Shown here piece after piece: positions 11,600-23,074 of a DNA stretch of 64,000 bases. How positions within the stretch are numbered: the first letter of the stretch is position 1; each line of letters begins with the position of its first letter. The translations under genes were made by a program, and so were the position numbers. The stretch is taken from NCBI GenBank assembly GCA_028023455.1, contig JAQFVV010006203.1, positions 7,842,821 to 7,906,820 on the forward strand. Direction: 5' to 3'. The notes below the pieces were generated by a model, which was not told the origin of the DNA, searched no databases, and saw nothing but the letters and a program-made list of their open reading frames with translations. This stretch comes from Epiperipatus broadwayi (lineage: Eukaryota > Onychophora > Udeonychophora > Euonychophora > Peripatidae).

Positions 11600-12780
11600 T
11601 ATGTAATCTCTTGAACAAATAATTATATAATTTTTATTATTAAACATTAACTTTTGATAATTTTTTTTTTTTACCAATAATTAAAAAAAAACAAAAAAAC
11701 AAAACAGCTGATTAAGATTGAAATATATAAAAATCAGACTACTGATGAACCGCACAATACTGTCAGATATTTATTATTACTTGTTACTCAAAAACAAGTA
11801 TGGCCATTCTAACTTCAGAAAAATAAAAGATAGAAATCTGAATTGCTATATGATTAAAGAAAGAAAATATGGTGTCCTAACACAAAATTCTCTTATCATA
11901 GTTAGCATAAGGAGATAGATGTCCAATGAAATGAGATATTCAAGACAATTGAGACTTGTACTTCTTTGAATAATTGAAGTTAATAAGATAGAAAAAAAAT
12001 GGAGAAAGATTGAAAGAATAATGATAATTTATTATTAAATGATGGTAATAATCATTAATAAATGGTAATTTTACATAATTTTCCATAAAATCAGATTTAT
12101 AAATTTGTCAAAGCTAATAAGTTATGAATAAATCCATCCAAAAATACATATATCTAAGATGTTTTGACATATGTATCAAAAGCAGTAATTACTATTATTC
12201 AGGAGCTAAGAAAATAAAATAATTAAGCAAAATTGTTTCATATTATAAAATATTTATTATGGCAAGTTGTGAAAAGGTAATTTCAGCATTTTTTTTTATG
12301 ATTTGGAGTTTGGTTCTCTATACATGAAATTTTTTTTATCCAAAGGTGAAGTAGAGTAACTAGGTAAGAATACTCTAACCAAGAAATAACATTTAATCAC
12401 TATCGATAGTAGTTTGTAATGCTCTTGATACAATTTATTCTAATATTTCAATTTTAGAATTGCATCATGAAAATTAATAAGCCCTTACAATATGGAAGAC
12501 ATGAAATTTTAATGATTCTCAAAGTTTCTTTAAAGAAACTGTCACTATATTACCACACTATAATGGTTATTATAATAACACTGATGGGAAATAAAAAAAA
12601 AATATGGAATTAAAATTTTTCTATTAATAAATATTATTTAAAAAAACTGAAATATTATACAAATTATATTTTTTGAAAAAAAGCGTGCTTTACCATAGTC
12701 ACTTCCTATCATTGAATGGCATAGTTTCCAAGGGAAAAAAATAATCAATAAAAATTTAAATTATAATATAAAATGAATGT
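11600..12780. other. AT-rich noncoding stretch
   Basis: Nothing recognised. Contains A/T runs and short open frames without family resemblance. Confidence 0.5.
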
Positions 12781-12826
12781 ATTTATTAATATATCTTCTC
12801 TTTTAACTTTCTTTGCATCTTTCTTC

Positions 12827-13867
12827 ATATATATTAAACTTATATTCTCCTCATATACACCTTAATGCAAATTTTATATATAATTACTCCTTTACTTTCT
12901 TTATAGTTTCAACTGTCCTGCAGTCTTCATCAGAGCTACAACATTTAAACATATAATCATTATTTTATATACATATTTATTATTCATAACCACATTTAAT
13001 TTTAACTATATACTTTTACATCTTTTAATTCATACCTATTATTTTATTAACATTTTTATCCCCTTCTATTTTATTTTATCCCTATTTTTATTCATTAATA
13101 TATCAGTATACCATTTCTATTTTACTTTTTTATTATTATTTCTTTTATTTTAATTTCTTTTTCTATTATTTCTTAATAATTTTCTATCTTTATTCATCTT
13201 TTTATATACTTTATTCTTATTAATAATTTTATTTTTATTCTTGTCTTTCTTTTTGTTTTTATTATCATTTTATATTATTTAGCTTACCTCTTTTTAATCT
13301 TCACTTTTCCCTTTTACAATCGTAAATGAGTATTTTTTTTTTGTCAGTTACAATTATAAAAGCGAAAAGTGAAAATTAAAAAGAGGTAAGTTAAATAATA
13401 TAAAATGATAATAAAAATAAAAAGAAAGATAAGAATAAAAATAAAATTATTAATAAATAAGAATAAAGTATATAAAAGGATGAATAAAGATAGAGAAAAT
13501 TATAAAGAAATAATAGGAAGAGAAATTAAGATAAAAGAAATAATAATAAAAAAGTAAAATAGAAATGGCATAATGATATATTAATGAATAAAAATAGGGG
13601 TAAAATAAAATAGATGGGGATAAAAATGATAATAAAATAATAGATATGAATTAAAAGATGTAAAAGTATATAGTTAAAATTAAATATGATTTTGAATAAT
13701 AATGTATCATATGTATATAAAATAATGGTTATATGATTATATGTTTAAATATTGAAGCTCTGATGAAGACAGCTGGACAGTCGAAACTATAAGGAAAATA
13801 AAGGAGTAATTATATATAAAATTTGCATTAAGATATATATGAGGAGAATATAAAATTTAATATATAT
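12827..13867. repeat. long foldback element, copy A
   Basis: The left arm (about 12827-13325) and right arm (about 13348-13867) are reverse complements over about 500 bp, with scattered mismatches and a loop of about 22 bases. From the outside inwards each arm has TATTCTCCTCATATA, TTAATGCAAATTTTATATA and a CCTTTATTTTCC-like block. Next comes the core AGCTCTGATGAAGAC, a small hairpin and GAAAC (or its complement), then a long A/T-only interior. No coding region is present. The same outer arm and core recur at 25.0-25.6, 50.7-50.9 and 51.0-51.2 kb, so this is a dispersed family and not a one-off inversion. As RNA or single-stranded DNA it would form a very long hairpin. Confidence 0.85.
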
Positions 13868-13869
13868 TT

Positions 13870-14635
13870 ATTAATACAAATCCAATTGCAAAAGAATAAA
13901 ATAATCCATAAGAAATTAAATTATGATATACATTAAAGACATTTGATTATATAAATTTAATTGCAAGAGAATAATAAATTACTTATAATATACATTTCTT
14001 ACATCAGTCAAATTTCCATTTCACTGATTTAAATAGAAAAATTGCAAGCTAGGGTAATAAATAATACAATAAATGAAGTAAGAAAATGCAATCAAAGTAA
14101 AGAATTAGATAAAAAAAAAATGATAAAAACTAATAAAATGAACAAAACGAATAAAGTAATTCACAATTCAGTAATTTGACTGATGGTAAATAAATATAGT
14201 GCATGTAAATTATAATTTAATTTCTTGACTGCTTTATTATTTACTGCATATTATAATTGAAGTTTTTATTGATCATTTTTTCATTTGGAAAATGAGCCCT
14301 ATGGCAATAGAAAGCTACTAAATTGATCTATTCTAAATTCGCATTAAAAAGCTATATATTGTATCCACTTATAAATATGAATTTGACTACTTCTATTAAA
14401 AACTAAAAATAACTTCACACAGCACATAAATATATTTGAAAATACAGCAAGATGATCAAACTCCATCTAGCTGTGAAATAATTAATCAAATCGATCACAT
14501 CAACAAGCATAACGAAAAGAAAGTCCATTCTATTGTTTAGTTAAGTATAGTATGATAATTAGTTTAATTATTTCATAGCTAGATAGAATTAGATTATCTT
14601 TGTTTACATACATATAAATTTGTAGACAAAAATTC
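13870..14635. other. AT-rich noncoding stretch
   Basis: No recognised gene. If the exon at 14640-14717 is real, this lies in its downstream intron on the minus strand. Confidence 0.5.
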
Positions 14636-14639
14636 TTAC

Positions 14640-14717
14640 CTAAACATTTTTCTTTGGCATATTCTTTAACAGTTTCTACTTTAACTACAGGAATCACTGG
14701 TTTTGGTCCTCCATCAC
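14640..14717 (-). CDS. candidate internal coding exon, 78 bp
   Basis: On the minus strand a pyrimidine-rich tract ending ATTTTCTCCAG is followed by 78 bases, and then by a consensus donor, TTTAG|GTAAGA. The frame open across the exon starts after two bases and reads DGGPKPVIPVVKVETVKEYA followed by KEKCL. Base composition is distinctly less AT-rich than the surroundings, and codon use looks protein-like. A phase-1 start with a split codon at the end fits an internal exon. I do not recognise the protein. The proline-rich then Lys/Glu-rich pattern fits a linker or coiled segment. No partner exon is visible on the minus strand, which implies introns longer than the flanks seen here. Confidence 0.45.
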
Positions 14718-14719
14718 CT

Positions 14720-16380
14720 GGAGAAAATATATATGTACAAAAAGCAAAACCAAACAAAACTAAATAGCTAATTAAAAAAAAAAAATTTTTTTTTTTCTAT
14801 TTTATAAAAGTACATCTGTTCAATATCTACAATACTCTTCATTCAGTTGTAGATATACCATAACTCACCTTAGTCCATTCCATACAGATGTAATAAATTT
14901 ACTAAGAACAATATATACTATGAATATATTGATAAAATCTGATATGTGAAATACTATGATGAATAACTTACTCATTTAATTAGCAAATAAATATTTACAC
15001 ATCTCTAACAATTGTAGAGACAGATACATTTGCATAAATATGTCAATAAATTATAAATGATCTACAAATTTTGTAGTCCTGTACTCAACACTAATGACAT
15101 TACACTTAGCAATAAAAATTAAAAGCAAATCAATGTAAATATAAAAATACTGAAAATATCATACTTTAATACAAATAGACTAGAGTAATAGTTTTTTCAT
15201 ATTCTTAAATTTTCACAGCAATAAAATTAAAATTTTGTATTAATATATACTGTAATCTGAAATAAGATTTAATTTTGTCTTTAAAAAGAATTCTGAGATT
15301 TTATGAATTTTATAAAACAGAATGTAATAACTTAGCTAAATCTTATTAAAATTTACTTGGTATATATCACTGTAATAAATTGCAAGGCTGTTTAAATCCA
15401 TTAAACAGTGTAAATTGATAAAGTGTATCTACCAATGTATGAAATTACAGTAACTAAAAAAAGTTTATTTAAACTTGCAGAAAAATTAAGTCATGCTCTA
15501 ACATATAAAACTAAATAGTATATTTTAAATTTAATCAGCCCCATGAATAAATTTGTTAAATTCAAAGCAATTCACTTTTAAAAAACACGTATCATAAAGA
15601 GTATATATATACGATTTATATTTCATTTAAAACCGACTATTACAAGTTAATAAAAAATGATCTAGAATCAATGATAAGAGATATTCAAACTAATTGGCTA
15701 AATTATACATTTTTATGCAGAATGTTTAATTAAGGTTTAAGAAAAATTATAATAAACGATGTTTTTAGTAAAATATAATTAGCATATTTTTCTTTCAAAA
15801 ATTTATTAGCTAAAATTCCTAAGATTAATGGTTATGTGGGACTTCTTACAATGGGAACAAAACCTGCAGAGGTATTGATTTTTTATTAAATCTGCTGTAT
15901 TAAGAACTCTAGTTTGTTTTTTCTCTATTGAAGCATTAATTATTAAAATTGCACTCCTTAAAAAAAATTGAGCTTTAAAAATATTTATATTAAATTTTAA
16001 CAAATGCAAAACAGCTATTATTACACTATTTTATCAAATAAATACTCAACCATAAAATGGTAAGTTATAAATGGTTTGACTGAAAGACTCTAAGCTACCA
16101 ATAATAAAAAAAATATTGATAGACAATGAGTTGATGAACATAAATGAAAATGAATTAAAAAAAGTTTCTTTTGGAGTGCATTCTGAATTTCCATTTGAGG
16201 TTATACCCAAAGTAGAATAAATAGTAACCTTTCATTTATATAATTATATGTAATGGATTCAGATATGTTTGGTTACATATAATTCAAAATTATAAAATCA
16301 GTGGGCACTGTTGAGTAATCAAACTATGGAGAAAGGGGGGGGGGTGTAGAAAATCTTAATTCTTGATTGGTATTTTTATT
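14720..16380. other. AT-rich noncoding stretch
   Basis: No recognised gene or element. A run of 10 G lies at 16335-16344. Short open frames look random. Confidence 0.5.
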
Positions 16381-16439
16381 TAATTTTTCATTACATTTAA
16401 GAATTTTTACAGATTGCTTAAAGATAAATATCTTTTAGA

Positions 16440-17115
16440 GTTATTGGAAGTTAGACCAATATTTTTGTTTTCTTCACTTTCAAAAGTATTTGAATAAATA
16501 ATAAAATTAAAAATGGGTTTATACTAAATGACAGTAATGTAATGGACATTTTTAGCAATATCACTAAATTATCGGAGGACTGGTTTACTATGTGTATTAA
16601 CATTTCTAAGGCTTTTGTTATAGTAAATCATAAAATAAAAACTGTTTTAGTTAAAAAGGTTTTTTGCAATGGAATATCAATAGTTCGCATTCATTCATCA
16701 ATATGGGAGTTCCTCAGAGTCCTGGATTGGTTTTTTTGGGGGATTATCTTTTGTTAGTCTTTATCTACTGGAATTTTTGATTTTGCTGATGATTAAACTA
16801 TTACAGAATCTATTGTTTTTAATCAATCTACTAGTTTCTAATAAAAAAGAGATCGGGATTTAATAAATATTTGTTTTAAGAGTAATCATCGGTCTACATA
16901 AAAACAAAACTAAAATTAGGCTACTGCATTAGGTAGCTTCAATGATTATATTTTCAATTGGAAAAGATTTACACATAATGTTGATTATTCTTTTTAGATC
17001 AAAATAAAATATGTGAATGCTATTATATATTTGGGAATTTAGTTTGATCAAAAGTTGTTATGGTCTAAAATCACTTCTTTACAGGCTCAACTATGTCAAT
17101 CAAATTATGTTCATA
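16440..17115 (+). pseudogene. LINE reverse transcriptase remnant (CR1/Jockey-type)
   Basis: With stops and indels the plus strand gives reverse transcriptase blocks in the right order. An RPIxLxSSLSKVFE block lies near 16453-16495. The ISKAFVIVNHK block, corresponding to the SKAFDxVNH family motif, lies near 16600. MGVPQSPGLV (family GVPQGSxLGP) lies near 16705. The catalytic FADD is followed by a stop and TIT near 16780. A YLGI block with QKLLWS lies near 17025-17065. Both catalytic aspartates of FADD are still readable, but several in-frame stops mean the copy is dead. Endonuclease and tail are not visible. Clade assignment is inference from motif style. Confidence 0.75.
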
Positions 17116-17589
17116 ATTTATTAATTATATAATTTATTGTATTACCTTAGAGAAAAGTGCTTGTTTATATAATTTCAAACATGCAAATAATGTAAAATTA
17201 AATTATGCATATGACTTTTGGATATAACAAAGATCAATCTTTTAGGAGTATTTTAATCAGTTTTCTTTGCTTATTATACAGCAGTATATGTTAAATGAGC
17301 AAATTTAATGAATAAATCATATAAGAATTCTTTAAGTCTTAAAATCATCTAATTATTAGTGAATATGTTTAATAGATTTAATTCTGACTTTCAGATGACA
17401 AAAAGTCTTGTTTTAAAAATACATATGATCTGATTTATAACACTTTGAATTAAGTTAGATTATAAACTATGTAAACAATACTATACATATATATGTTCAG
17501 TAATATATTTTATGTCTTTCAAATTTCACTTGTGTGCATTAAAAGAAATATTTTATTGATCAATGTTTAATTTTTAAGTTGTTTAAATT

Positions 17590-17800
17590 ATTTACAATGT
17601 ATCTAACATACAATATATTAATTTATTTTACATTTCATATACTATAGTGTTGATCGAAAACAATGTATTTGTAAATTATTTCACAATATCTAAAATACTA
17701 TATATTAATTTATTATATATGTTTCATATACTATATTGTTGATAGAAATCAAAGTACTTATATATTATTTCATTGTATATAAATAAATATAATTTATATA
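17590..17800 (+). repeat. short tandem array, unit about 88 bp
   Basis: Two adjacent copies (about 17590-17677 and 17678-17765) share TATTAATTTATT, TTTCATATACTATA and TGTTGAT blocks in order, and the start of a third follows. The unit is very AT-rich with no coding content. Confidence 0.55.
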
Positions 17801-17831
17801 AATTTTTTATCAATAAAATTTCTCTAAGTTA

Positions 17832-17890
17832 TTTCGTGCAATGGTAGAATTGTAGACTCAAGATTTAGACTTCATTCTCAGTTAAATAAC
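17832..17890 (+). repeat. possible tRNA-derived SINE head
   Basis: GTGCAATGGTAGAATT resembles an A box and TTTAGACTTCATTCTC sits where a B box would be. The B box is poor, so this is only a weak candidate. Confidence 0.2.
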
Positions 17891-18331
17891 ATAAATAAAT
17901 AAAAATAATTTATAATAAATTAACTGTATAGAATTGTTGTATACTCAAAGTACAACTAGAATGTTCGAACATAAAGTCTTTCAAAGCAATTATTCAAACA
18001 ATTTCAGCATATAACTTAGAAAAATTCTTCCTTTATCTTTTGGCATGAAATTCTCATTCTTCTTGCTCTTTTCGATAAATAAAACAACTTCAATAATCTG
18101 ACTAAAGTTAACGTATTATCTATATAGATGACTTATTTTTTTAAAAAAAAAGAGACTTTATTGAGAATAAAATGTTTTACAAGGTAAATATTGATTTACA
18201 TAGTGTAATATGGAGATTTGAAATGACACATTGAATTTTTTTGTCCATAGCATTTCCAGAAAATGATCAACCTGTGGAAACTCAAAGCATTAATCCACGA
18301 GAAGATTAACCATTAAAGACAAATGAATATT

Positions 18332-19393
18332 ACAATTAGGTATTATTTGTAAAGTCTAGAGTTTAAATATGAGTAACATTTTAGGAGTACAATATTGAGA
18401 AATCCAATTTGCGATAGATAAGTTGAGAATAGGAAAACACTTGGGAGATAACAACATTGGAAATAATAAATTTAAATAGGGTGAATCACTTGCAATTAAA
18501 ATCATTAGGGCAAACTGCAGCTTACTTTGCAATAATACTTGGATAAAATCGTTTATAACAATAACGCTAAAAAAACTCTGTGAATAGCAGTTTTTTCTTT
18601 CCTGTGAATTAGGAAATCAATATTGGTAATGATCCCCACAGCACTCTCATCCAAGTCCTCCTCCTCATAAAAACCAGGATTTAGGTCTCTGGGACCCCTC
18701 CCAACAACCAGACTCTCTCATCCAATCAGCAAAGTTGAGTGTAATGAAATTTTTAATTAAAAGGTACAACTAGGAATTATTTGTAAAGTCTACAGTTCAA
18801 ACATGAATAGTGTTTTAGGAATACAATATTGAGAAATCCAATTTGTGGTAGATAAGTTGAGAAATAGGAAAACACTTGGAGATAACATAAAATACAGACT
18901 AAATCAATCTACTATTCAGTTCTTTCAAATGGCCTCAAATATCTTCACAAGAAAGCAATCCCGAATACTTGGGAAAAATTATGGAGAACAAGAAAAAAAA
19001 AATCCAAGCTTCAAAATGTCTCTGCTGAAAACCATTCTAATCCATCATGAAAATCACATGAACAGCAAAAGGCCAGCGCTATCAATAACAACATTGGAAG
19101 TAATAAAATTAAATAAGGTGAATCACTTGCAATTAGAATCATGAGGCCAAACTGCAACTTATTTTGCAATAGTACACGGATAAAATCATTTACGATGGTA
19201 ATGTTAAAAAATCGCCATAACAACACCTATCTTGTGAATGAGAAAAACCAATGTTCGTAACGATCACCACCCTCATCCCAGACCCTTCCCTCAAAAGAAC
19301 TAGAATTTAGGCCCCTGGGGGCCCTCACAACAACCAGACTCTCTCATTCATTCAACAAATTTAAGTGAAATGAAAATTTTCATTAAAAGGTAA
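18332..19393 (+). repeat. tandem duplication, two long units
   Basis: Copy 1 (18332-18765) and copy 2 (18766-19393) are head to tail and share many blocks in order: TATTATTTGTAAAGTCT, ACAATATTGAGAAATCCAAT, GTGAATCACTTGCAATTA, CAACAACCAGACTCTCTCAT. Copy 2 carries 203 bases (18888-19090) that copy 1 lacks, bounded on both sides by ATAACA. In copy 1 a single ATAACA remains at 18447-18452. This is what a deletion between short direct repeats in copy 1 would leave. The unit contains C-rich parts and no recognised coding region. Confidence 0.8.
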
Positions 19394-19394
19394 A

Positions 19395-19872
19395 ATCTCT
19401 GTAGAAATCTTTTGTAAATTCAATTGCTGCCATATATTTACATAGCGTTTTTATAAAAGTTGAAATTATTCCTACTTGTGATTACATTGTTGATATAGCT
19501 TGTATATGAAAAGAGAGCTAAGAAACTCCCCTTTTTAATAGGGATCGTTTTAGAAAAAAATAATTCCCTAAACTAAGAAAAAGAAATGGGGAGACAGAAA
19601 CAGTTAACTGGAGTCCTTGGCTCCCTCTAGTGGACTACTATATATAGATAACTTTTTATTATTTTTGACTACTGCAATAAACATTTTTCCAATATTATGT
19701 TGGACATCCATCTCTGTAAAGACTATACACCAAGTTTCAATTAATATATGTGCAAAGACAAATTTCTTGATAGAGGGGTGATTCTCCAAAATATTACTAT
19801 AATTGTTTTAAAAATTATATAGCTAAAACTTAATTGATAATGTTAATTCATTTTCCTATAAATGATAAAAAC

Positions 19873-19904
<32 letters not shown>

Positions 19905-20080
19905 TATCTTTATTAAAAGACATTATATATATACATATTTACAAGATTTTGTTGTTTTCCAATCTTTTTTTTGTTTTTGGTTACTTACAATTTTTTTATA
20001 CATTACTTTAATAAATTATATGTCCTTATATTAAGCTTAATAAGTGGGTGTCACACATTGTTGCTTATTAGTCTGTTTTA
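19395..20080. other. AT-rich noncoding stretch
   Basis: No gene recognised. The minus-strand open frame at 19604-19789 has no family resemblance. Confidence 0.45.
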
Positions 20081-20360
20081 ATTTTATCTTTGATTGGTTG
20101 CTATTTGTCCATTGTATATCTTCTTTTCATAGCTTATTTACTGCCATATTTCGCATGCTGTAGGTGCTGCTCCTCCCCAGATTTTAATCATTTGTTTTCT
20201 TGATAAGTATTTTAAGCATTGCTCAAAGTATTTTTCCCATCAAGTTTTTCAATCCAATTATATTTTTTATTATCGAATATTAATGAACACCTTATTTTCC
20301 ATATTATTCTAATTGTGTGGATAAGTAGCATAGCGTTGTGTGGATAAAATCTCTTGATGT
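20080..20360 (-). pseudogene. Tx1/L1-like LINE C-terminal tail remnant
   Basis: The minus strand reads IRIIWKIRCSLIFDN, then KKYNWIEKL, and after a frameshift KYLSRKQMIKIWGGAAPTAC. The WK-R block followed by W and a basic tail is typical of the region after the C-terminal zinc knuckle of L1/Tx1-type LINE proteins. No catalytic part is present in this copy. Poly(A)-like sequence follows on the minus strand near 19960-19990. It lies head to head with the plus-strand LINE piece at 21.5-23.1 kb. Confidence 0.5.
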
Positions 20361-20599
20361 GTTTATGATGCCCACTGTTATCTTAAGAAATTTAAGTTAA
20401 CCCATGCCAATATACACTTTAATATATCATTTTATTGAGAAACTAATTCTGATACATAAATCATAATAATTCACAAAACACATCCAAGTAGAGTCAATTT
20501 ATCAAATTTGTAAATAATGTTCATTTTATTCGAGTACCATATTGTATAATTAATAATTCATATTTTGAAAAAGTGAAACTTAATTATTAGAAATTAAAT

Positions 20600-21165
20600 C
20601 TTATTATTTGAAATTTTGTGCTGGCTTGATTAGTATTTTATAAGAACATTACTAATATAAAGTTTCACCTTTTCAAATAACAGTAATTGATTTAACCATA
20701 TAACAATGTGATAGCTGTATAAAAATGGCCTATTTTTGTCTATTGACAAGTTTGTTAAAATGATCCTATTGAGATCCAACTTATGAATTATTATTATGAC
20801 TTATGCATTGTAATTAGTTTTTCTATAAAATATTATATAATTTCAGTGCTACATATTTAAAAGCTTATTAAAATTTTGTTATTTGAAATGTAAATGGGCT
20901 TGATTATGTTGCTAATATAAAGTTTTACCCTTTCAAATATTAGTAATTGATTTATTAAGCAAATAGATAAGTAGAATTTGGATAAAAGTAAATCATTTTT
21001 TGTCAAATAGATTAATATTGATATAAAAAAGTGGGCATTATTTACAAGTTTTTTAGAGTGATTCTATTGGGTCTGATTTGTGAATTATTATGGTTTGCAT
21101 ATCACTATTAGTTTGTACATAAAATGATATACATTCTAAGCGCTACATATTTAAAAACAATATAT
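20600..21165 (+). repeat. tandem duplication, unit about 280 bp
   Basis: The block TTATTTGAAAT, then GGCTTGATTA, then CTAATATAAAGTTTYACC, then CAAATA..AGTAATTGATTTA occurs near 20600-20690 and again near 20878-20960. Both are followed by a shared downstream part ending GCTACATATTTAAAA. A fragment of a third copy (CTCAGTGCCACATAATTA) lies near 21170. No coding region is seen. Confidence 0.7.
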
Positions 21166-21549
21166 ATTCTCAGTGCCACATAATTAATAGCCATTAAAGA
21201 CCAAAAATGAAAGTATACTATTATTTACATTCCATAACTTTTTAAATGTGATTATCAGTAAAACTAAATTACATTAGAATAACATTTCTAATGCATTTTT
21301 AAATTATTAAGAATATTGCATGCACATATACATTTAATATGCATATTTTGCTCTCAAATCAATTTGTCATTCCATAAATAACAATTGAATTATTTATGTA
21401 TTGAATATGTCTTGATATAGTAAGCATTTATAATACTATGAGCAGCCATTCATTATTTTTATTGAAAATATATAAAAAATACATATTTAAATAAATATGC
21501 CTATTCATTACGAATTAATTTATTTTAATTACACATCTCTATACCCCAG

Positions 21550-21915
21550 AGTCTCGCTGAGCATATTATTTACCGCATTCATCAGTCCATTGGTTCTTAA
21601 AATTGAAGGAGATCTCACTGGGTGTACATTCCCAAGCTGGGGAGGGAGATAGGGTGCCTGGCATTTGTCGATGATGTAGTCATCCTCTTCCCATCCACAG
21701 ATTGCCTGCCAATGCTGGAAGACTTACTACACTGGTATTCAGAACAATATCAGCTGTTTTTCAATTGGGACAAGTCTGAGGTCTGGAAATTGTCATCTGG
21801 AAGGAAAATTCCAGCACCGTTTCTAGCCCGATCACAGAAGTTCCTTGGGTTCCCATTCATGCTTTCTTCTCGGTACACGAGAATCCAATTACAAAACATG
21901 CTTTCCAAGGCATAA
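21550..21915 (+). pseudogene. LINE reverse transcriptase palm fragment
   Basis: The open frame at 21622-21915 reads GREIGCLAFVDDVVILFPS, which carries the catalytic FVDD, the FxDD variant of the reverse transcriptase active site. WYSEQYQLFFNWDKSEVWKL and a KFLGFPF block follow, the typical L1/Tx1 order (active site, NWxKSE, YLG). The upstream part is in another frame (LLFTAFISPLVL), so one frameshift separates them. The open frame ends at 21915 and the thumb region after it is broken. Confidence 0.8.
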
Positions 21916-22364
21916 CAGATACTCTTAAATCATCTCTGGTATTTACCTGTCGCTCTACGGCAAGATCACACTACTCAACTCGCTAATATTCCCTAAAATA
22001 AATTACTTCCTTCAACTCATCCTTCCCACCAAAAATTAATTCTCTATGTTCCGGATTCCTGTGGAGAACGAAAATTGTCATAGAAAGGTGTGTCTACCTA
22101 AAAAACTCAATGGACTAGGACTACACACCACCTCTTCTTTTCTAATGCAGAGAGCAAATAATATGTTTGTCACAATTAGAATAATAATCTCGGATGACTC
22201 ATCAATCCCTAGTCGCTCCCACTGATACCCTGTGACCTCATGGTTGGTCCCTACCCTGGACCGATATGGTTATCAATTTGGTTTCGAGTGCTGGAATTAT
22301 TGTGGGGGTGATTGGGAATAAGCTCAAATATTGGGACATTTATTAACTCTTCTGTCAATCCTTC

Positions 22365-22676
22365 ATGATAACCCCAACTGTTCTCAAGGTTAACAATGAA
22401 CACATCATCAAACGCTTCAAACTATGGAAGCTTGAGGCTAAATATCTAGATTTTAATTTAAAAATAAATGTACACTTTTTACCAACTAATGAATTCCTAG
22501 TGAATAAAAGAGGGTTTAACAAAATACATACTCAATGTCAAATGTGCAGTAGTGAAAGTGAAACACTGCAGCACTTCCTACCTGGGTGCAAAACTCTACA
22601 ACAGTATAGATCATTAAACAGCTGCTGGATGATATCATATAAGGACAGAATTTTCAATATTCAAGATTGTATTTAG
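22365..22676 (+). pseudogene. LINE C-terminal domain with zinc knuckle
   Basis: The 103-residue frame contains KIHTQCQMCSSESETLQHFL followed by PGC. This is a C-x2-C ... H-x4-C arrangement typical of the reverse-transcriptase-associated zinc-binding domain at the C terminus of LINE ORF2 proteins. Upstream, RFKLWKLEAKYLDFN fits the helical region before the knuckle. It belongs to the same insertion as the palm fragment at 21.6 kb but is separated from it by broken sequence. Confidence 0.75.
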
Positions 22677-23039
22677 GCTGGGGTTTTCTCAGCAATAAGA
22701 CTCTATCATGCTGAACTATTCACTGTGGATCCTTCAGGTGAAATGTCACATTTGGTAAAAATTCAGGGAATCTACTTAGTTATTGTTGGATATTATTAAA
22801 ACATTGAAAGCAAGAGACTTCAAAGTTTCCTATGCTAAACTCCATCAGGTTACATGGAAGCTATTCAACATTCCTGTATCTCAACCATTCACAGCAAATT
22901 TGTAAAATTATCATTTTATAATTTTTCTTTTAATTTTTTTTTTTTTGGTTCAAATGTCCCTAATACCAATTGTATTGGTCATATCTTGTCACCTAAGTTA
23001 CAAGTTATAATGTACCGTACCTATTTTGTTTACTGGATG

Positions 23040-23072
23040 AATAAAGTTCATCATTGAATTAAAAAAAAAAAG
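23040..23072 (+). terminator. LINE polyadenylation signal and A tail
   Basis: AATAAA at 23040-23045 is followed 15 bases later by a run of 11 A. This marks the 3' end of the retrotransposed LINE copy. Confidence 0.6.
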
Positions 23073-23074
23073 TA

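Larger units (their letters stand above)
21545..23072 (+). mobile_element. 3' half of a Tx1/L1-like LINE
   Basis: Reverse transcriptase remains begin near 21550 with LLFTAFISPLVLKIEGD and pass through the catalytic FVDDVVIL at 21664-21687. A zinc-binding C-terminal stretch lies near 22536-22590. The element ends with a polyadenylation signal AATAAA at 23040-23045 and an A tail at about 23060-23071. The 5' half, including the endonuclease, is absent, so this is a 5'-truncated insertion, the usual product of incomplete reverse transcription. The visible A tail suggests it is not very old. Confidence 0.75.

Noticed and set aside
13385-13392. Consensus splice donor GAG|GTAAGT in the foldback.
   Set aside because: It lies in an A/T-only foldback interior without an open frame or acceptor.
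14869-14901. A 33-bp exon-like segment on the minus strand just upstream of the 14640-14717 candidate (donor AAG|GTGAGT).
   Set aside because: Its only open frame would join to a stop codon in the next candidate exon, and its acceptor tract is poor.
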